A stretch of 54,950 nucleotides of DNA from DAOVRD01 sp964521715 (GCA_964521715.1 CAZFSS010000029.1:1-54950), one strand, 5' to 3'. Positions 1 through 8,707 are shown, counted from the stretch's first letter. Program-made: numbers and translations. Notes: generated from the sequence alone by a model not told the origin.

Positions 1-38
1 TGGCCTGCGGCGAAATCCGCTCCGTCGCGGCCACGGGT

Positions 39-59
39 CATTCTGTTAGAGGCTCCAAG
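39..59. repeat. Terminal repeat, left copy (inverted relative to the right end of the window)
   Basis: This 21-bp stretch matches the reverse complement of positions 54873-54893 at 20 of 21 bases. The similarity continues weakly for about ten bases to its left. At the right end the sequence forms one arm of a long hairpin; here the second arm is absent. It is probably a fragment of a dispersed palindromic repeat. The rest of positions 1-110 shows no gene. Confidence 0.55.
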
Positions 60-110
60 GGCGCTGCGCGTTCGGGCTGTCCTTTCTGCCGTCGGCCTTG
101 GTCAGGTCCC

Positions 111-1163
111 ATGATGGCTACCAGTCCAAAGAGCGTCCGCGTCCAGGCCGGCCTTGACGTGCCCTTCGACTTCCTCAATGCCAAGCTGCGGGGGCGCAGG
201 AGCTTCCTTTACGAGGGGGGCCGTCTGCGAGAACTGGGCAAGGTGGCCAGCCTTCAGGACCTCTCGTGGCGCCTCTACCCCCGCGAGGACATTCCGGACG
301 TGTTCGAGCTGGAGCGCCGCATGCTGAGTTCCTGCGCGCAGGACCTGGCGACGGTCCTCACGTACCTGACCGGCGCCTTCGGCGAGCTCTTCCGTGCATT
401 GCTCGACCGCTACGTTGTGGAGAATCTGAAGGTGCTTCTGCGCCTCTTCACGCGCAAGGACGGGGAGGCGGACCCCGCCGGCTATCTGATAGATCTGCCG
501 CCCGGCATGGCCCTGCCCGTCCATGAGCTTCTGGGCAGTTCGGACGTGGCGGAGTTCCTTGCGCGCATTCCGCTGGCCTCCGTCTGGGCGAGCGCGCGGG
601 ACGCGCTGCCGCTCTACCGCGAGACCGGGCGGAGGGGCTTCCTGGAGATGGCATTCGACTGCGGCTACTGGGACGCGATCCAGGACGGCGTGGGTTCCTT
701 GAGGGACCTCTATCAGGCGGAGTGCGCGGCGCCGGTCCTGGCCGAGCTTGACGCCATGAGGCTGCTGGCAACGTTGAGGGCCGGCCGCGTCTACCAGGTC
801 CCTTGGGACGACTTCAAGACCGTGTTGCCCGGCAAGGGGCTCCCGCCGGGTGTGCTGCAGCAGGTGTACCAGCATCCCGAGGTGGAGTTCGCCGTCGAGC
901 GTGTGCCCGGCCTAGCGCAGGCGGTCGAGCGGCACCGACAGGCCGGGCAGGTGCGGGAGATCGGCGACGTGGAAGACGTGCTCTGGCATGAAGTGCTTCG
1001 GCTGGCCAACCGGCAGTATTACGCCCTGCCCGTCGGAGCGTCCGTCGTGGTCAGTTACTATTACTTCAAGCGCGAGGAGCTGCGCCACCTGCTGGCGCTC
1101 GCGCAGATGCTGCGCGCAGGCCGGCCGCCGGCGGAGATCGCGGAGCAGCTGGACGTGGGGTAG
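111..1163 (+). CDS. atpC: V/A-type ATPase subunit C (central-stalk/rotor socket, AC39-type)
   Basis: The 350-residue product fits the vATP-synt_AC39 family in length and in its all-helical character. In known V/A-ATPases this subunit sits on the c-ring as a funnel-shaped socket and receives the central stalk (D and F). A characteristic stretch near residues 75-115 has a helical run ending FRALLDRYVVENLK, and a tyrosine-rich segment VSYYYFKREE lies near the C-terminus. It heads a gene order C-I-K-F-E-A-B-D that supports the call more strongly than sequence alone. The start has tandem ATG codons (111 and 114) with only a weak AGGTC upstream. It is cytoplasmic with no membrane segment. A separate subunit G/H gene is not visible in the window and may lie upstream. 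Confidence 0.85.
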   Translation: MMATSPKSVRVQAGLDVPFDFLNAKLRGRRSFLYEGGRLRELGKVASLQDLSWRLYPREDIPDVFELERRMLSSCAQDLATVLTYLTGAFGELFRALLDRYVVENLKVLLRLFTRKDGEADPAGYLIDLPPGMALPVHELLGSSDVAEFLARIPLASVWASARDALPLYRETGRRGFLEMAFDCGYWDAIQDGVGSLRDLYQAECAAPVLAELDAMRLLATLRAGRVYQVPWDDFKTVLPGKGLPPGVLQQVYQHPEVEFAVERVPGLAQAVERHRQAGQVREIGDVEDVLWHEVLRLANRQYYALPVGASVVVSYYYFKREELRHLLALAQMLRAGRPPAEIAEQLDVG

Positions 1164-1175
1164 GAGCGATAACGC

Positions 1176-1207
1176 CAGTGGCCAGTGGACAGTGGACAGT
1201 GGACAGT
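1176..1207. repeat. Heptanucleotide tandem repeat (CAGTGGA)n
   Basis: About 4.5 head-to-tail copies of the 7-bp unit CAGTGGA lie 13 bases after the subunit C stop. The first copy ends in C rather than A. The tract sits inside the otherwise compact ATPase operon, in the 225-bp gap between subunits C and I. Confidence 0.8.
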
Positions 1208-1300
1208 GACGAGCAACCCGAAGGCCCTGAGCGCAGCCGAAGGGGAGCAACGAACAACGGGCAGACGGAGCAGGAGTAAGAGCAAGAGCGGCAGCAGTTC

Positions 1301-1328
1301 CTAGCACCTAGCGTCTAGCACCTAGCAC
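1301..1328. repeat. Heptanucleotide tandem repeat (CTAGCAC)n
   Basis: Four exact-length copies of a 7-bp unit (CTAGCAC, CTAGCGT, CTAGCAC, CTAGCAC) are followed at 1336-1376 by a purine-rich GAGCAGG-type low-complexity run reaching the ribosome-binding region of subunit I. With the CAGTGGA tract it makes the whole C-I gap repetitive and non-coding. Confidence 0.8.
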
Positions 1329-1388
1329 CTGCCTGCGAGCAGGAGCAAGAGCAGGGGCAGGAGCGAGGGCAGGAGATAGGCGGGGATC

Positions 1389-3383
1389 ATGCTCAGCTCG
1401 GAGGCCATGCTGAAGGCGCGGATCGTCGTGCTGGCGCGCCAGATGGAGCCCGTGGCAAAGGCGCTCGGGCGCCTGGGCGTCATACACCTGCGCAGCAGCC
1501 TGGAGGATTCCGGGGGGGAACTGGAGGCCGAGCAGGTGGGAGACGGGATCCAGCGATGCCAGATCCTGCAGCGGCGGCTGGAGCACCTGCTCGACCTGGT
1601 CCGCGTGGCGCCGCAAGAACGACCCCGCGGCGAGGCCGGCCTTTCCGTGGACCGGATAGAGGACGTGTTGAACTCGCTCGAGTCGCAGGCTTCGGCCTGG
1701 TCGCAGGAGGTAGAGGGGTTGGAGGAGGCCCTGGCCGACACCGAGGAGATCCTGCGCGAGCTGGCGCCCTTCCGCGAAGTCAGGTCGCCGCTGACCCGCC
1801 TGGCCGAATCGCCTCTGCTCGACCTGAAGGTGGGCGCCGTCGGCCGCGCGCGGCTCGAAGAGATGCGGGGCGCAATGCCGGACGGCGTGCTCCTCATACC
1901 CCTCTCGGAGGAGCGGGAGGGGGCCGGGGAGGCAGCGGAGGTGATGGTGGTCAGCAGCCGGCGCAGGCGGTATGCCGCCGAGACCGTTCTTGGGGATCAT
2001 GCTTTCGAGGAGAAGAGGGTCCCGGCGTACCGGGAGAAGACGCCGGCCGCCGTCTACAAGGAGGCGGAGGAGCGGCGCAACGGCCTGCAGGCCAGGGCCG
2101 TCGAGTTGCGGGGCCTGCTGGCGGAATTCGGCCGGGGCCATGCCGAGGAGCTGATGCAGGCCGCCCGCTCCCTGGACGTTCAGTGCAGGCTGCTGGAGGC
2201 GGAGCAGAACTTCGGCGCGACGTGGGCAACGGCCGTCATATCCGGCTGGATCCCGGCTGTGCAGGCGGACGCCCTGCGCCGGACCGTCATGGACGCGACG
2301 GGCAGCCAGGCCGTCGTCGAGGTGCGGGAGCCGAATAGGGACGAGATCGAGCAAGGGCGCGTGCCGAGCCACGTGAGCCTTCCCCCGTTCGTTGCCCCCT
2401 TCCAGAGGCTGGTGCACGGATATGGCGTGGCGTCGTACATGGAGATCGAGCCGACGGTGCTGTTCGCGGCCACCTTCCTGCTGATGTTCGGCATCATCTT
2501 CGGCGATCTGGGGCACGGGTTCTGCCTGCTGGCCATCGGCCTCGTGATGCGCCGGCGCGCCGCACAGGCTGCCGTGCGAGACGTCGGTTTCGTCATCGCC
2601 GCGGCGGGAGCGGCCAGCATGTTGTTCGGCACGTTCTTCCAGGGCTCGCTGTTCGGCAAGTCCCTGGTGGACATGGGCTTCCCTTTGACGTTCGGGTTTG
2701 AGCCGATCAGGTTCGAAGGAGCGGGCGCCGGCGCGACCGAGCACGTCGTGCGCTATCTCGTTCTGGCCGTGGTGCTCGGCATGGTGCTGATCAGCCTGGG
2801 GGCGATCCTGAACGTCGTCAACCGGCTGCGCAGCGGGGACTATGAGGGCGGGCTGCTCGGGCAGTTCGGCCTGGTGGGCATCGTCCTGTACTGGGGGGCG
2901 CTCGGGCTGGGGATCAAGCTCCTCGTGGCGGGCGCCGGGGCTGCCGACCCATGGATCGCCGTGCTGGCCATTGTGCTGCCGCTGGTGGTGCTGGCGCTGC
3001 ACGAGCCGATATACGCGCTGCTGACCCACCGAAAGGCGCTCTGGAGGGAGGGTCCCCTGATGGGCCTCTTCGAGGGTCTGATCGAAGCCGTGGAGGCCGC
3101 GATGGTCTACATGGCGAACACTTTCTCCTTCTTGCGTGTGGCCGCTTTTGCCTTGAGCCACGCCGCCCTTTGCTTTGCCGTATTCGTCCTGGAACGCCTG
3201 GTGGACGGTCTGCCCGGAGGCCCTGTCTGGTCGGCGGCGATCTTCGCTCTCGGCACCGCCGTCATTATCGGCCTGGAGGGCCTTATCGTCACCATTCAGA
3301 TACTGCGCCTGGAGTACTACGAGTTCTTCACGAAGTTCTTTCGCGGCGAAGGTTTCCGCTACGAGCCGTTCCGACTCGAATAG
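1389..3383 (+). CDS. atpI: V/A-type ATPase subunit I (membrane stator, 116-kDa/a-subunit family)
   Basis: The 664-residue product has the family's two-part plan. An N-terminal cytoplasmic half of roughly 330 residues is rich in charged coiled-coil helices. A C-terminal membrane half has about seven hydrophobic segments, beginning near VLFAATFLLMFGIIFGDLGHG. The segment TFSFLRVAAFALSHAAL near residues 580-596 carries the arginine and histidine region typical of the half-channel that drives ion transfer to the c-ring. The family normally runs 600-700 residues, so it is full length. It lies 225 bp after subunit C, behind heptanucleotide repeats, and 49 bp before the c-ring gene. The ATG at 1389 is preceded by AGGAG and a closer GGGG, so the start is reasonable but not proven. 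Confidence 0.92.
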   Translation: MLSSEAMLKARIVVLARQMEPVAKALGRLGVIHLRSSLEDSGGELEAEQVGDGIQRCQILQRRLEHLLDLVRVAPQERPRGEAGLSVDRIEDVLNSLESQASAWSQEVEGLEEALADTEEILRELAPFREVRSPLTRLAESPLLDLKVGAVGRARLEEMRGAMPDGVLLIPLSEEREGAGEAAEVMVVSSRRRRYAAETVLGDHAFEEKRVPAYREKTPAAVYKEAEERRNGLQARAVELRGLLAEFGRGHAEELMQAARSLDVQCRLLEAEQNFGATWATAVISGWIPAVQADALRRTVMDATGSQAVVEVREPNRDEIEQGRVPSHVSLPPFVAPFQRLVHGYGVASYMEIEPTVLFAATFLLMFGIIFGDLGHGFCLLAIGLVMRRRAAQAAVRDVGFVIAAAGAASMLFGTFFQGSLFGKSLVDMGFPLTFGFEPIRFEGAGAGATEHVVRYLVLAVVLGMVLISLGAILNVVNRLRSGDYEGGLLGQFGLVGIVLYWGALGLGIKLLVAGAGAADPWIAVLAIVLPLVVLALHEPIYALLTHRKALWREGPLMGLFEGLIEAVEAAMVYMANTFSFLRVAAFALSHAALCFAVFVLERLVDGLPGGPVWSAAIFALGTAVIIGLEGLIVTIQILRLEYYEFFTKFFRGEGFRYEPFRLE

Positions 3384-3432
3384 GGCCTTCACACGGGGAA
3401 GGCGCCCTGCTCCTTCATGATCGGGAGGTCTC

Positions 3433-3819
3433 ATGGTCAGCAAGATCATCAAGAAGAGATACGTCGGGCAGGTGTTAATGGTGACGTTCATCCTGGCGGC
3501 CTTCTGCATCACGTCGGCGATCGGCGTCACAACGGCCTCCGCTGAGAACGGTGCGGGGCAGAAGTCGGCCGCCGTCAACGTCTCGCCGCGGACGGACTCG
3601 GCGGCGACCCGCTGGGACCTGTCCATAGCCATAGCCGCGGCGATAGGCCTTCCATGCCTGGCAGCCGGCTACGCCGTGGGCAGGGTCGGCGCCGCCGCGC
3701 TTGGCGCAGCCAGCGAGAAACCGGAGCTGCTGACGCGCAGCCTCCTGTTCGTCGCCCTGGCCGAAGGGATTGCCATCTACGGGCTGCTGGTGGCCGTGCT
3801 GTTGTACCTGAAGTACTAG
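3433..3819 (+). CDS. atpK: V/A-type ATPase subunit K/L (c-ring proteolipid with N-terminal leader)
   Basis: This is the rotor-ring proteolipid. Residues about 12-36 form a hydrophobic leader ending TTASAEN, resembling a cleavable signal. Two further helices follow (about 57-85 and 95-126), forming one hairpin. Helix 2 carries the ion-binding glutamate E111 in ALAEGIAIYGLL. A leader plus one hairpin in about 100-130 residues is the plan of the Thermus V-type L subunit, rather than the four-helix 16-kDa K subunit. E111 is followed by Gly, not the Ser/Thr common in sodium-binding rings. That hints at proton coupling but does not establish it. A good GGGAGG ribosome-binding site lies upstream. 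Confidence 0.88.
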   Translation: MVSKIIKKRYVGQVLMVTFILAAFCITSAIGVTTASAENGAGQKSAAVNVSPRTDSAATRWDLSIAIAAAIGLPCLAAGYAVGRVGAAALGAASEKPELLTRSLLFVALAEGIAIYGLLVAVLLYLKY

Positions 3820-3855
3820 GGGCACCGCCTCACCGCTGCGCCGGGAGACGCAAGC

Positions 3856-4161
3856 ATGGACTTCTACGTCGTCGCCGATGAGGACACGGTGGTGGGGTTC
3901 CGCTACGTGGGAATCGACGGCGCCATCGTCAGGGACCAGGCCCAGGCCGCGCGGGAGTTCGACCGGCTGGCGCAGTCCGAAGCGGAGCTCATCGTCATCA
4001 CCACGGAGCAGGTGGCCGACACCGTAAGGGAGACGGTCAACGCCATCCGCTTCAAGGCGGCTCTGCCCGTGATCGTGGAGATCCCGGGGCCGGCGGGAGC
4101 CAGCAAGGCGAGTCCCTCGCTGTTGAGGATGATCCGCGAGGCCGTCGGAATCAAGATCTGA
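3856..4161 (+). CDS. atpF: V/A-type ATPase subunit F (central stalk)
   Basis: The 101-residue product matches the ATP-synt_F family in size and pattern. An early strand, YVVADEDTVVGFRYVGIDG, is followed by a Rossmann-like alternation and the segment ELIVITTEQVADTV, which lies where the family has its conserved I(A/V)ITE strand. The subunit caps subunit D in the central stalk. The ATG is preceded by GGGAGA at a normal distance. It lies 36 bp after the proteolipid and 15 bp before subunit E, inside the operon. Confidence 0.88.
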   Translation: MDFYVVADEDTVVGFRYVGIDGAIVRDQAQAAREFDRLAQSEAELIVITTEQVADTVRETVNAIRFKAALPVIVEIPGPAGASKASPSLLRMIREAVGIKI

Positions 4162-4176
4162 GGAGCAGCACAAGCC

Positions 4177-4818
4177 ATGGCCGACCAGGAACAGGCGTTG
4201 GGCGACGAGATCCTGGCCGATGCGCGCAGACGCGCGGACCGGATCGGACAGCGGGCCGAGCGTGACGCCGAGAAGGTCAAGCGCGACGCCGACAGACAGG
4301 CCGAGTCCCAGCGGAACCGCATCCTGGAAGCCGCGCGGCGGCGGGCCGCGCACGAGGCGGAAGTCATGCAGGGGCGCATCCAGCAGGAACTCCTTGCCTT
4401 TCAGCAGCGGGCGCGCGACGGCGTGCTGGGGCGCGTTCGCTCGGACGCCGAGAAGCGCCTGGCGGACCTGGCTCAGACCGATGAGCACCGCAACGCGCTG
4501 AAAAGGTTGGCCCTTCTGGCCATCCAAGGCATGGCGGGGGAAACCTTCGAGCTGGCGCTGAGGCCGCAAGATCGCGAGCGCTGGGGCGAGGACTTGCCCG
4601 GCGAGGTCGAAGCGCTGGTCAGGGACCAGTGCGGGCGGCAGGTGCACGTGGGGCTGGGTGAGGACGCCGCAGAGGCGGACGGCGGGCTCGTCATGAAGGG
4701 CGCCGGGGGCCACGAGTTGGCCGACCAGACCTTCGGGGCGCGCTTCCATCGGCTGTGGGATCAGATGCGCGGCCACATCGCTCCGCTCCTTGTGGATGTG
4801 CCGACCACGGAAGAATGA
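4177..4818 (+). CDS. atpE: V/A-type ATPase subunit E (peripheral stalk)
   Basis: The 213-residue product begins with about 100 residues of almost continuous charged helix rich in Arg, Glu, Ala and Gln, as expected for the peripheral-stalk coiled coil. A C-terminal mixed domain follows, with GLVMKGAGG and a final FHRLWDQMRGHIAPLL segment typical of the vATP-synt_E head that contacts the A3B3 top. The partner stalk subunit G/H is not seen in the window. The stop overlaps the start of subunit A in an ATGA arrangement, indicating translational coupling. Confidence 0.85.
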   Translation: MADQEQALGDEILADARRRADRIGQRAERDAEKVKRDADRQAESQRNRILEAARRRAAHEAEVMQGRIQQELLAFQQRARDGVLGRVRSDAEKRLADLAQTDEHRNALKRLALLAIQGMAGETFELALRPQDRERWGEDLPGEVEALVRDQCGRQVHVGLGEDAAEADGGLVMKGAGGHELADQTFGARFHRLWDQMRGHIAPLLVDVPTTEE

Positions 4819-6587
4819 CTGATAACTCGACACAGACAGGCGCCGTCAAGCGCATCAGCGGGCCCATCGTTGAGGCCACGGGCATGGCAAGCGTCCAGGC
4901 CTACGAGGTCGTCAGGGTCGGACCGACCGGGCTGGTTGGCGAGGTGATCAAGCTGGCCGGGGACGTGGCGACGATCCAGGTCTACGAGCAGACCGACGGG
5001 CTCAGGCCGGGGGCCGCCGTGGAGCGCACCCGCGCGCCGCTCTCGGTCGCGCTGGCGCCGGGGCTGCTGGGCGGCATCTTCGACGGCGTGCAGCGGCCCC
5101 TTGCCGTGCTGGCGGAGCGCGACGGCGCGTTCCTTCAGCCCGGCGTGAGGGCGGAGCCGCTCGACGCCGAGCGCAGATGGCCGTTCAAGCCGGCCGTCAA
5201 GGCGGGTCAGCAGCTCAGCGGCGGACAGCCCTTCGGGTCCGTCCAGGAGAGCCCCACCGTGGAGCATCGCCTGCTGACGCCGCCCGGCGTCGAAGGAAAG
5301 GTGACGGACGTCAGGCCCGAGGGCGATTACTCGATAGCGGACGTGCTGTGCGTGGTGGAGGGCGGGCGGGCCCGCGTCGAGCTGACCATGACGCAAAGGT
5401 GGCCGGTGCGCCGGCAGCGGCCGTTCCGCGCGCGCAAGACGGTCTCCCAGGTGCTGGTGACCGGGCAGCGGGTCATCGACATGTTCTTCCCCGTTGCGCG
5501 GGGCGGCGCGGCCGCCGTGCCCGGCGACTTCGGCACGGGCAAGACCATCCTCCAGCACCAACTGGCCAAGTGGAGCGACGCCGACATCGTGGTCTACGTC
5601 GGGTGCGGCGAGCGCGGCAACGAGATGACGGACATCCTGCGGACCTTCCCCGAGCTGGAGGATCCCCGGACCGGGCGGTCCCTGATGGAGCGGACCGTCC
5701 TGATCGCCAACACGTCGAACATGCCGGTCGCGGCGCGCGAGATCTCCATCTACACTGGAATCACCATTGCCGAGTACTACCGCGACATGGGCTACGCCGT
5801 GGCGCTGATGGCCGACTCGACCAGCCGCTGGGCCGAGGCGCTTCGGGAGGCCAGCAGCCGCCTGGAGGAGATGCCGGCCGAGGAGGGCTTCCCCGCTTAC
5901 CTGTCGGCGCGGCTGGCGGAGTTCTACGAGAGGGCCGGGCTGGTGGAGACGCTCTCGGGCAAGGACGGCAGCGTCACGGTCGTGGGCGCGGTGAGCCCGC
6001 CCGGCGGAGACTTCAGCGAGCCCGTCACGCAGCACACGACGCGGTTCACCCGCTGCTTCTGGGCCCTGGACCCGGAGCTGGCGCATTCCCGCCACTACCC
6101 CGCCGTGAGCTGGCTGGACAGCTACAGCGAATACCTGAGTGACGTGGCCAGGTGGTGGGACCAGTTCCTCCCTGACTGGCGGTCGCTGCGCGAGGAGATG
6201 ATGAACCTGCTCGTGGAGGAGGACAAGCTGCAGCAGATCGTCCGGCTCGTGGGGCCGGACGTGCTGCCCGATGCCCAGCGGCTCGTGCTGCTGGTCGCGG
6301 ACATGTTCAAGACGGGCTACCTCCAGCAGAACGCCACGGAGGAGATCGACACCTACTGCGGGCCGCACAAGCAGGCGCTGCTGCTTCAGGCGTTCCGCCA
6401 GTTCTACCGCCGGGCCGAGCGCCTGGTCGACCAGGGGATCCCCGTGGCGCGGATCCGCGAGCTGGGCGTCGTGCAGGACCTGCTGCGGGCCAAGTCCACC
6501 ATCAAGAACGAAGACCAACAGGCGCTTGGGGCCCTCCTGAGCTCGGTCGACCGCCAGTTCGCCGAACTGGAGAAGCAGCACCGATGA
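4815..6587 (+). CDS. atpA: V/A-type ATPase catalytic subunit A
   Basis: The 590-residue product is the normal length for the catalytic subunit. It has the N-terminal beta-barrel with RISGPIVEATGM, the A-specific bulge domain (about 110-190), and the nucleotide-binding domain. The P-loop is GDFGTGKT at residues 237-244, with K243; the family usual is GPFGSGKT, so Pro to Asp at the second position is unusual. GCGERGNEM, the Walker B region VALMADSTSRWAEAL and SPPGGDFSEPV are all present. The start is the ATG at 4815 overlapping the subunit E stop; an upstream in-frame extension would run through subunit E. The stop overlaps subunit B (ATGA). Confidence 0.96.
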   Translation: MTDNSTQTGAVKRISGPIVEATGMASVQAYEVVRVGPTGLVGEVIKLAGDVATIQVYEQTDGLRPGAAVERTRAPLSVALAPGLLGGIFDGVQRPLAVLAERDGAFLQPGVRAEPLDAERRWPFKPAVKAGQQLSGGQPFGSVQESPTVEHRLLTPPGVEGKVTDVRPEGDYSIADVLCVVEGGRARVELTMTQRWPVRRQRPFRARKTVSQVLVTGQRVIDMFFPVARGGAAAVPGDFGTGKTILQHQLAKWSDADIVVYVGCGERGNEMTDILRTFPELEDPRTGRSLMERTVLIANTSNMPVAAREISIYTGITIAEYYRDMGYAVALMADSTSRWAEALREASSRLEEMPAEEGFPAYLSARLAEFYERAGLVETLSGKDGSVTVVGAVSPPGGDFSEPVTQHTTRFTRCFWALDPELAHSRHYPAVSWLDSYSEYLSDVARWWDQFLPDWRSLREEMMNLLVEEDKLQQIVRLVGPDVLPDAQRLVLLVADMFKTGYLQQNATEEIDTYCGPHKQALLLQAFRQFYRRAERLVDQGIPVARIRELGVVQDLLRAKSTIKNEDQQALGALLSSVDRQFAELEKQHR

Positions 6588-8011
6588 TACACGACAGCCC
6601 GGTGCAGTACGTGGGCGTTGACCGAGTGGCGGACCCTCTCGTCTTCGTCTCCGGCGTTCACGGCGTCGGATACGGCGAGACTGTGGAAGTGCTCGGCGAG
6701 GACAGGGGCGGCCGGCTCGGCACCGTGCTGGAGATAAACGGGGACACGGCGGTGGTGCAGGTGCTGGGCGGCACGGCCGGCCTGTCGAGCACGGGCACGC
6801 GGATACGTTTCCAGGGCCGGCCCCTGAGCGTGCGCGTCAGCGAGGACATGCTGGGCCGGGCCTTCGATGGGCTGGGCAGGCCGATCGACGGAGGCCCGTC
6901 GCCTCTGGGCGGCGAGGTCAGGGAGGTCAACGGCATCCCCATCAACCCGGCCGCGCGGGCGTACCCGAGCGAGTTCATCCAGACGGGCGTCAGCATCATC
7001 GACGGCTCGAACAGCCTGGTGCGCGGCCAGAAGCTGCCCGTCTTCAGCGGCAGCGGCATGCCCCATCACCGGCTGGCCTCCCAGATCGTGCGGCAGGCCA
7101 CGCTGCCGGGCCATGAGGAGTCCTTCGTCGTCATCCTGGCCGGCATGGGCATTAAGAACGACGAGGCTGACTTCTTCCGGCACAGCTTCGAGGACGCCGG
7201 CGTGCTGGGCCGCGTGGCGCTCTTCCTGAGCCCGGCCGACGCCCCGAGCGTCGAGCGCGTCCATACGCCCCGCACTGCCCTGACGCTGGCGGAGTACCTT
7301 GCCTTCGAGAAGGACCTGCACGTGCTGGTGATCATGACTGACATGACCAACTACTGCGACGCGCTCAGGGAGATAAGCAGCGCGCGCGACGAGATACCGG
7401 CGCGCAAGGGCTACCCCGGGCACCTCTACAGCGACCTGGCAGCCGTCTACGAGCGCGCCGGGCGGATCAAGGGCTCCCAAGGTTCGATCACCCAGATGCC
7501 GATACTGACGATGCCCGCCGACGACATCTCGCACCCCGTGCCGGACCTGACCGGATACATCACGGAGGGCCAGATCGTGTTCGACCGGTCCCTCTTCCGG
7601 CAGGGCATCTACCCGCCCGTCGCGGCCCTGCTGAGCCTGTCGCGCCTGATGAAGGACGGCGTCGGCAGGGGGGCGACGCGCGAGGACCACATGGCGATCT
7701 CCAACCAGCTCTACGCCGCTTACAGCCGCGTGGAATCCGTGCGCGGGCTGGCCTCCGTCATCGGCGAAGAGGAGCTCTCGCCGATGGATAAGCAGGTGCT
7801 CCAGTTCGGCGACGCGTTCGAGATGCAGTACGTGAACCAGGCGGAGGATGAGCAGCGCCCCATCGAGCAGACGCTGGACATCGCCTGGAAAGTGGCCAGC
7901 ATCCTGCCCCGGGGGGAGCTCTCGCGCCTCAGCGCTGAAGTGCTCGACCGGTACTATGGACGCGAGCCGGTCGCGCCCCCTGCCGAAGAGGGCAGGGATG
8001 AGAAGGAGTGA
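6584..8011 (+). CDS. atpB: V/A-type ATPase regulatory subunit B
   Basis: The 475-residue product is homologous to subunit A but lacks a P-loop: the corresponding segment reads FSGSGMPHHRLASQI, the standard form of the non-catalytic B subunit. Typical blocks include the N-terminal barrel, NPAARAYPSEFIQTGVS, the segment MTDMTNYCDALREISSARDE and GSITQMPILTMPADDISHP. It forms the alternating A3B3 hexamer with subunit A and contributes the arginine side of the nucleotide site. Its ATG overlaps the subunit A stop by four bases, and subunit D follows nine bases after its stop. Confidence 0.96.
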   Translation: MIHDSPVQYVGVDRVADPLVFVSGVHGVGYGETVEVLGEDRGGRLGTVLEINGDTAVVQVLGGTAGLSSTGTRIRFQGRPLSVRVSEDMLGRAFDGLGRPIDGGPSPLGGEVREVNGIPINPAARAYPSEFIQTGVSIIDGSNSLVRGQKLPVFSGSGMPHHRLASQIVRQATLPGHEESFVVILAGMGIKNDEADFFRHSFEDAGVLGRVALFLSPADAPSVERVHTPRTALTLAEYLAFEKDLHVLVIMTDMTNYCDALREISSARDEIPARKGYPGHLYSDLAAVYERAGRIKGSQGSITQMPILTMPADDISHPVPDLTGYITEGQIVFDRSLFRQGIYPPVAALLSLSRLMKDGVGRGATREDHMAISNQLYAAYSRVESVRGLASVIGEEELSPMDKQVLQFGDAFEMQYVNQAEDEQRPIEQTLDIAWKVASILPRGELSRLSAEVLDRYYGREPVAPPAEEGRDEKE

Positions 8012-8020
8012 GTCGCCCAG

Positions 8021-8704
8021 ATGCGGCTGCAGAACATAGCGCCGACGCGAAGGAATTACCTGGAGATCCAGAAGGCGCTCGTGCGCACCCAGGAGGGCTA
8101 CGACCTGCTGGAGCAGAAGAGGCAGATACTCGTCCTCGAACTCATGACGCAGGTGGAGGCGGCCAAGCGCATCAAGGACGAGATGGCCCAGACCATGGGG
8201 GCCGCGCACGAGGCGCTTCGCCGGGCCGTCATTCAGTCCGGCCTGACCGGCCTGATCCGGCAGAGCTGCGGCATCTCGATGGATCACTCCCTGACATACC
8301 GTTCCCGCTCGGTGATGGGCGTCCCGGTGCCGGATATCGAGTGCAAGCCGGAGCCGATCGGCCTCCAGTTCGCGCTGACCGACGGCCGCAGCTACACGGA
8401 CCAGGTGCTGCGCAGCTTCCTGGACGCGCTGGCCCTTGTGGCCAAACTGGCCCAGGTGGAGAACGCCGTCTTCCGACTGGCGCGCGAGATACGGCGCACG
8501 CAGCGCCGCGTCAATGCCCTTGAGAAGCAGTACATCCCGCAGTACAAGGAAGCGCTGAAGTACATCGAAGAAGCGCTCGCGGAGCGGCAGCGCGAGGAGT
8601 TCATCGTGCTGCGCAAGGTCAAGCGCAAGCATCAGGCCGCCGCCCAACAGGGGGCGATCCGCAAGCGCGACCTCGCCCCGAGCCGGCCCCCGGAGGTGCG
8701 CTGA
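8021..8704 (+). CDS. atpD: V/A-type ATPase subunit D (central rotor shaft)
   Basis: The 227-residue product is a long antiparallel helical hairpin, the ATP-synt_D shaft that turns inside A3B3. The signature N-terminus reads APTRRNYLEIQKAL followed by LLEQKRQILVLELM, and the C-terminal helix has TQRRVNALEKQYIPQY, which lies where the family has its conserved RRVNALE(Y) motif. The last 30 residues are basic and proline-containing, slightly longer than in Thermus. The gene ends the structural ATPase genes; a stress protein starts three bases later. Confidence 0.95.
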   Translation: MRLQNIAPTRRNYLEIQKALVRTQEGYDLLEQKRQILVLELMTQVEAAKRIKDEMAQTMGAAHEALRRAVIQSGLTGLIRQSCGISMDHSLTYRSRSVMGVPVPDIECKPEPIGLQFALTDGRSYTDQVLRSFLDALALVAKLAQVENAVFRLAREIRRTQRRVNALEKQYIPQYKEALKYIEEALAERQREEFIVLRKVKRKHQAAAQQGAIRKRDLAPSRPPEVR

Positions 8705-8707
8705 GGC

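Noticed and set aside
1308..3632. A 774-residue open frame on the minus strand
   Set aside because: It runs antisense through subunit I and part of the proteolipid gene, is rich in His, Gln, Pro and Arg without domain pattern, and is expected from codon bias at high GC.
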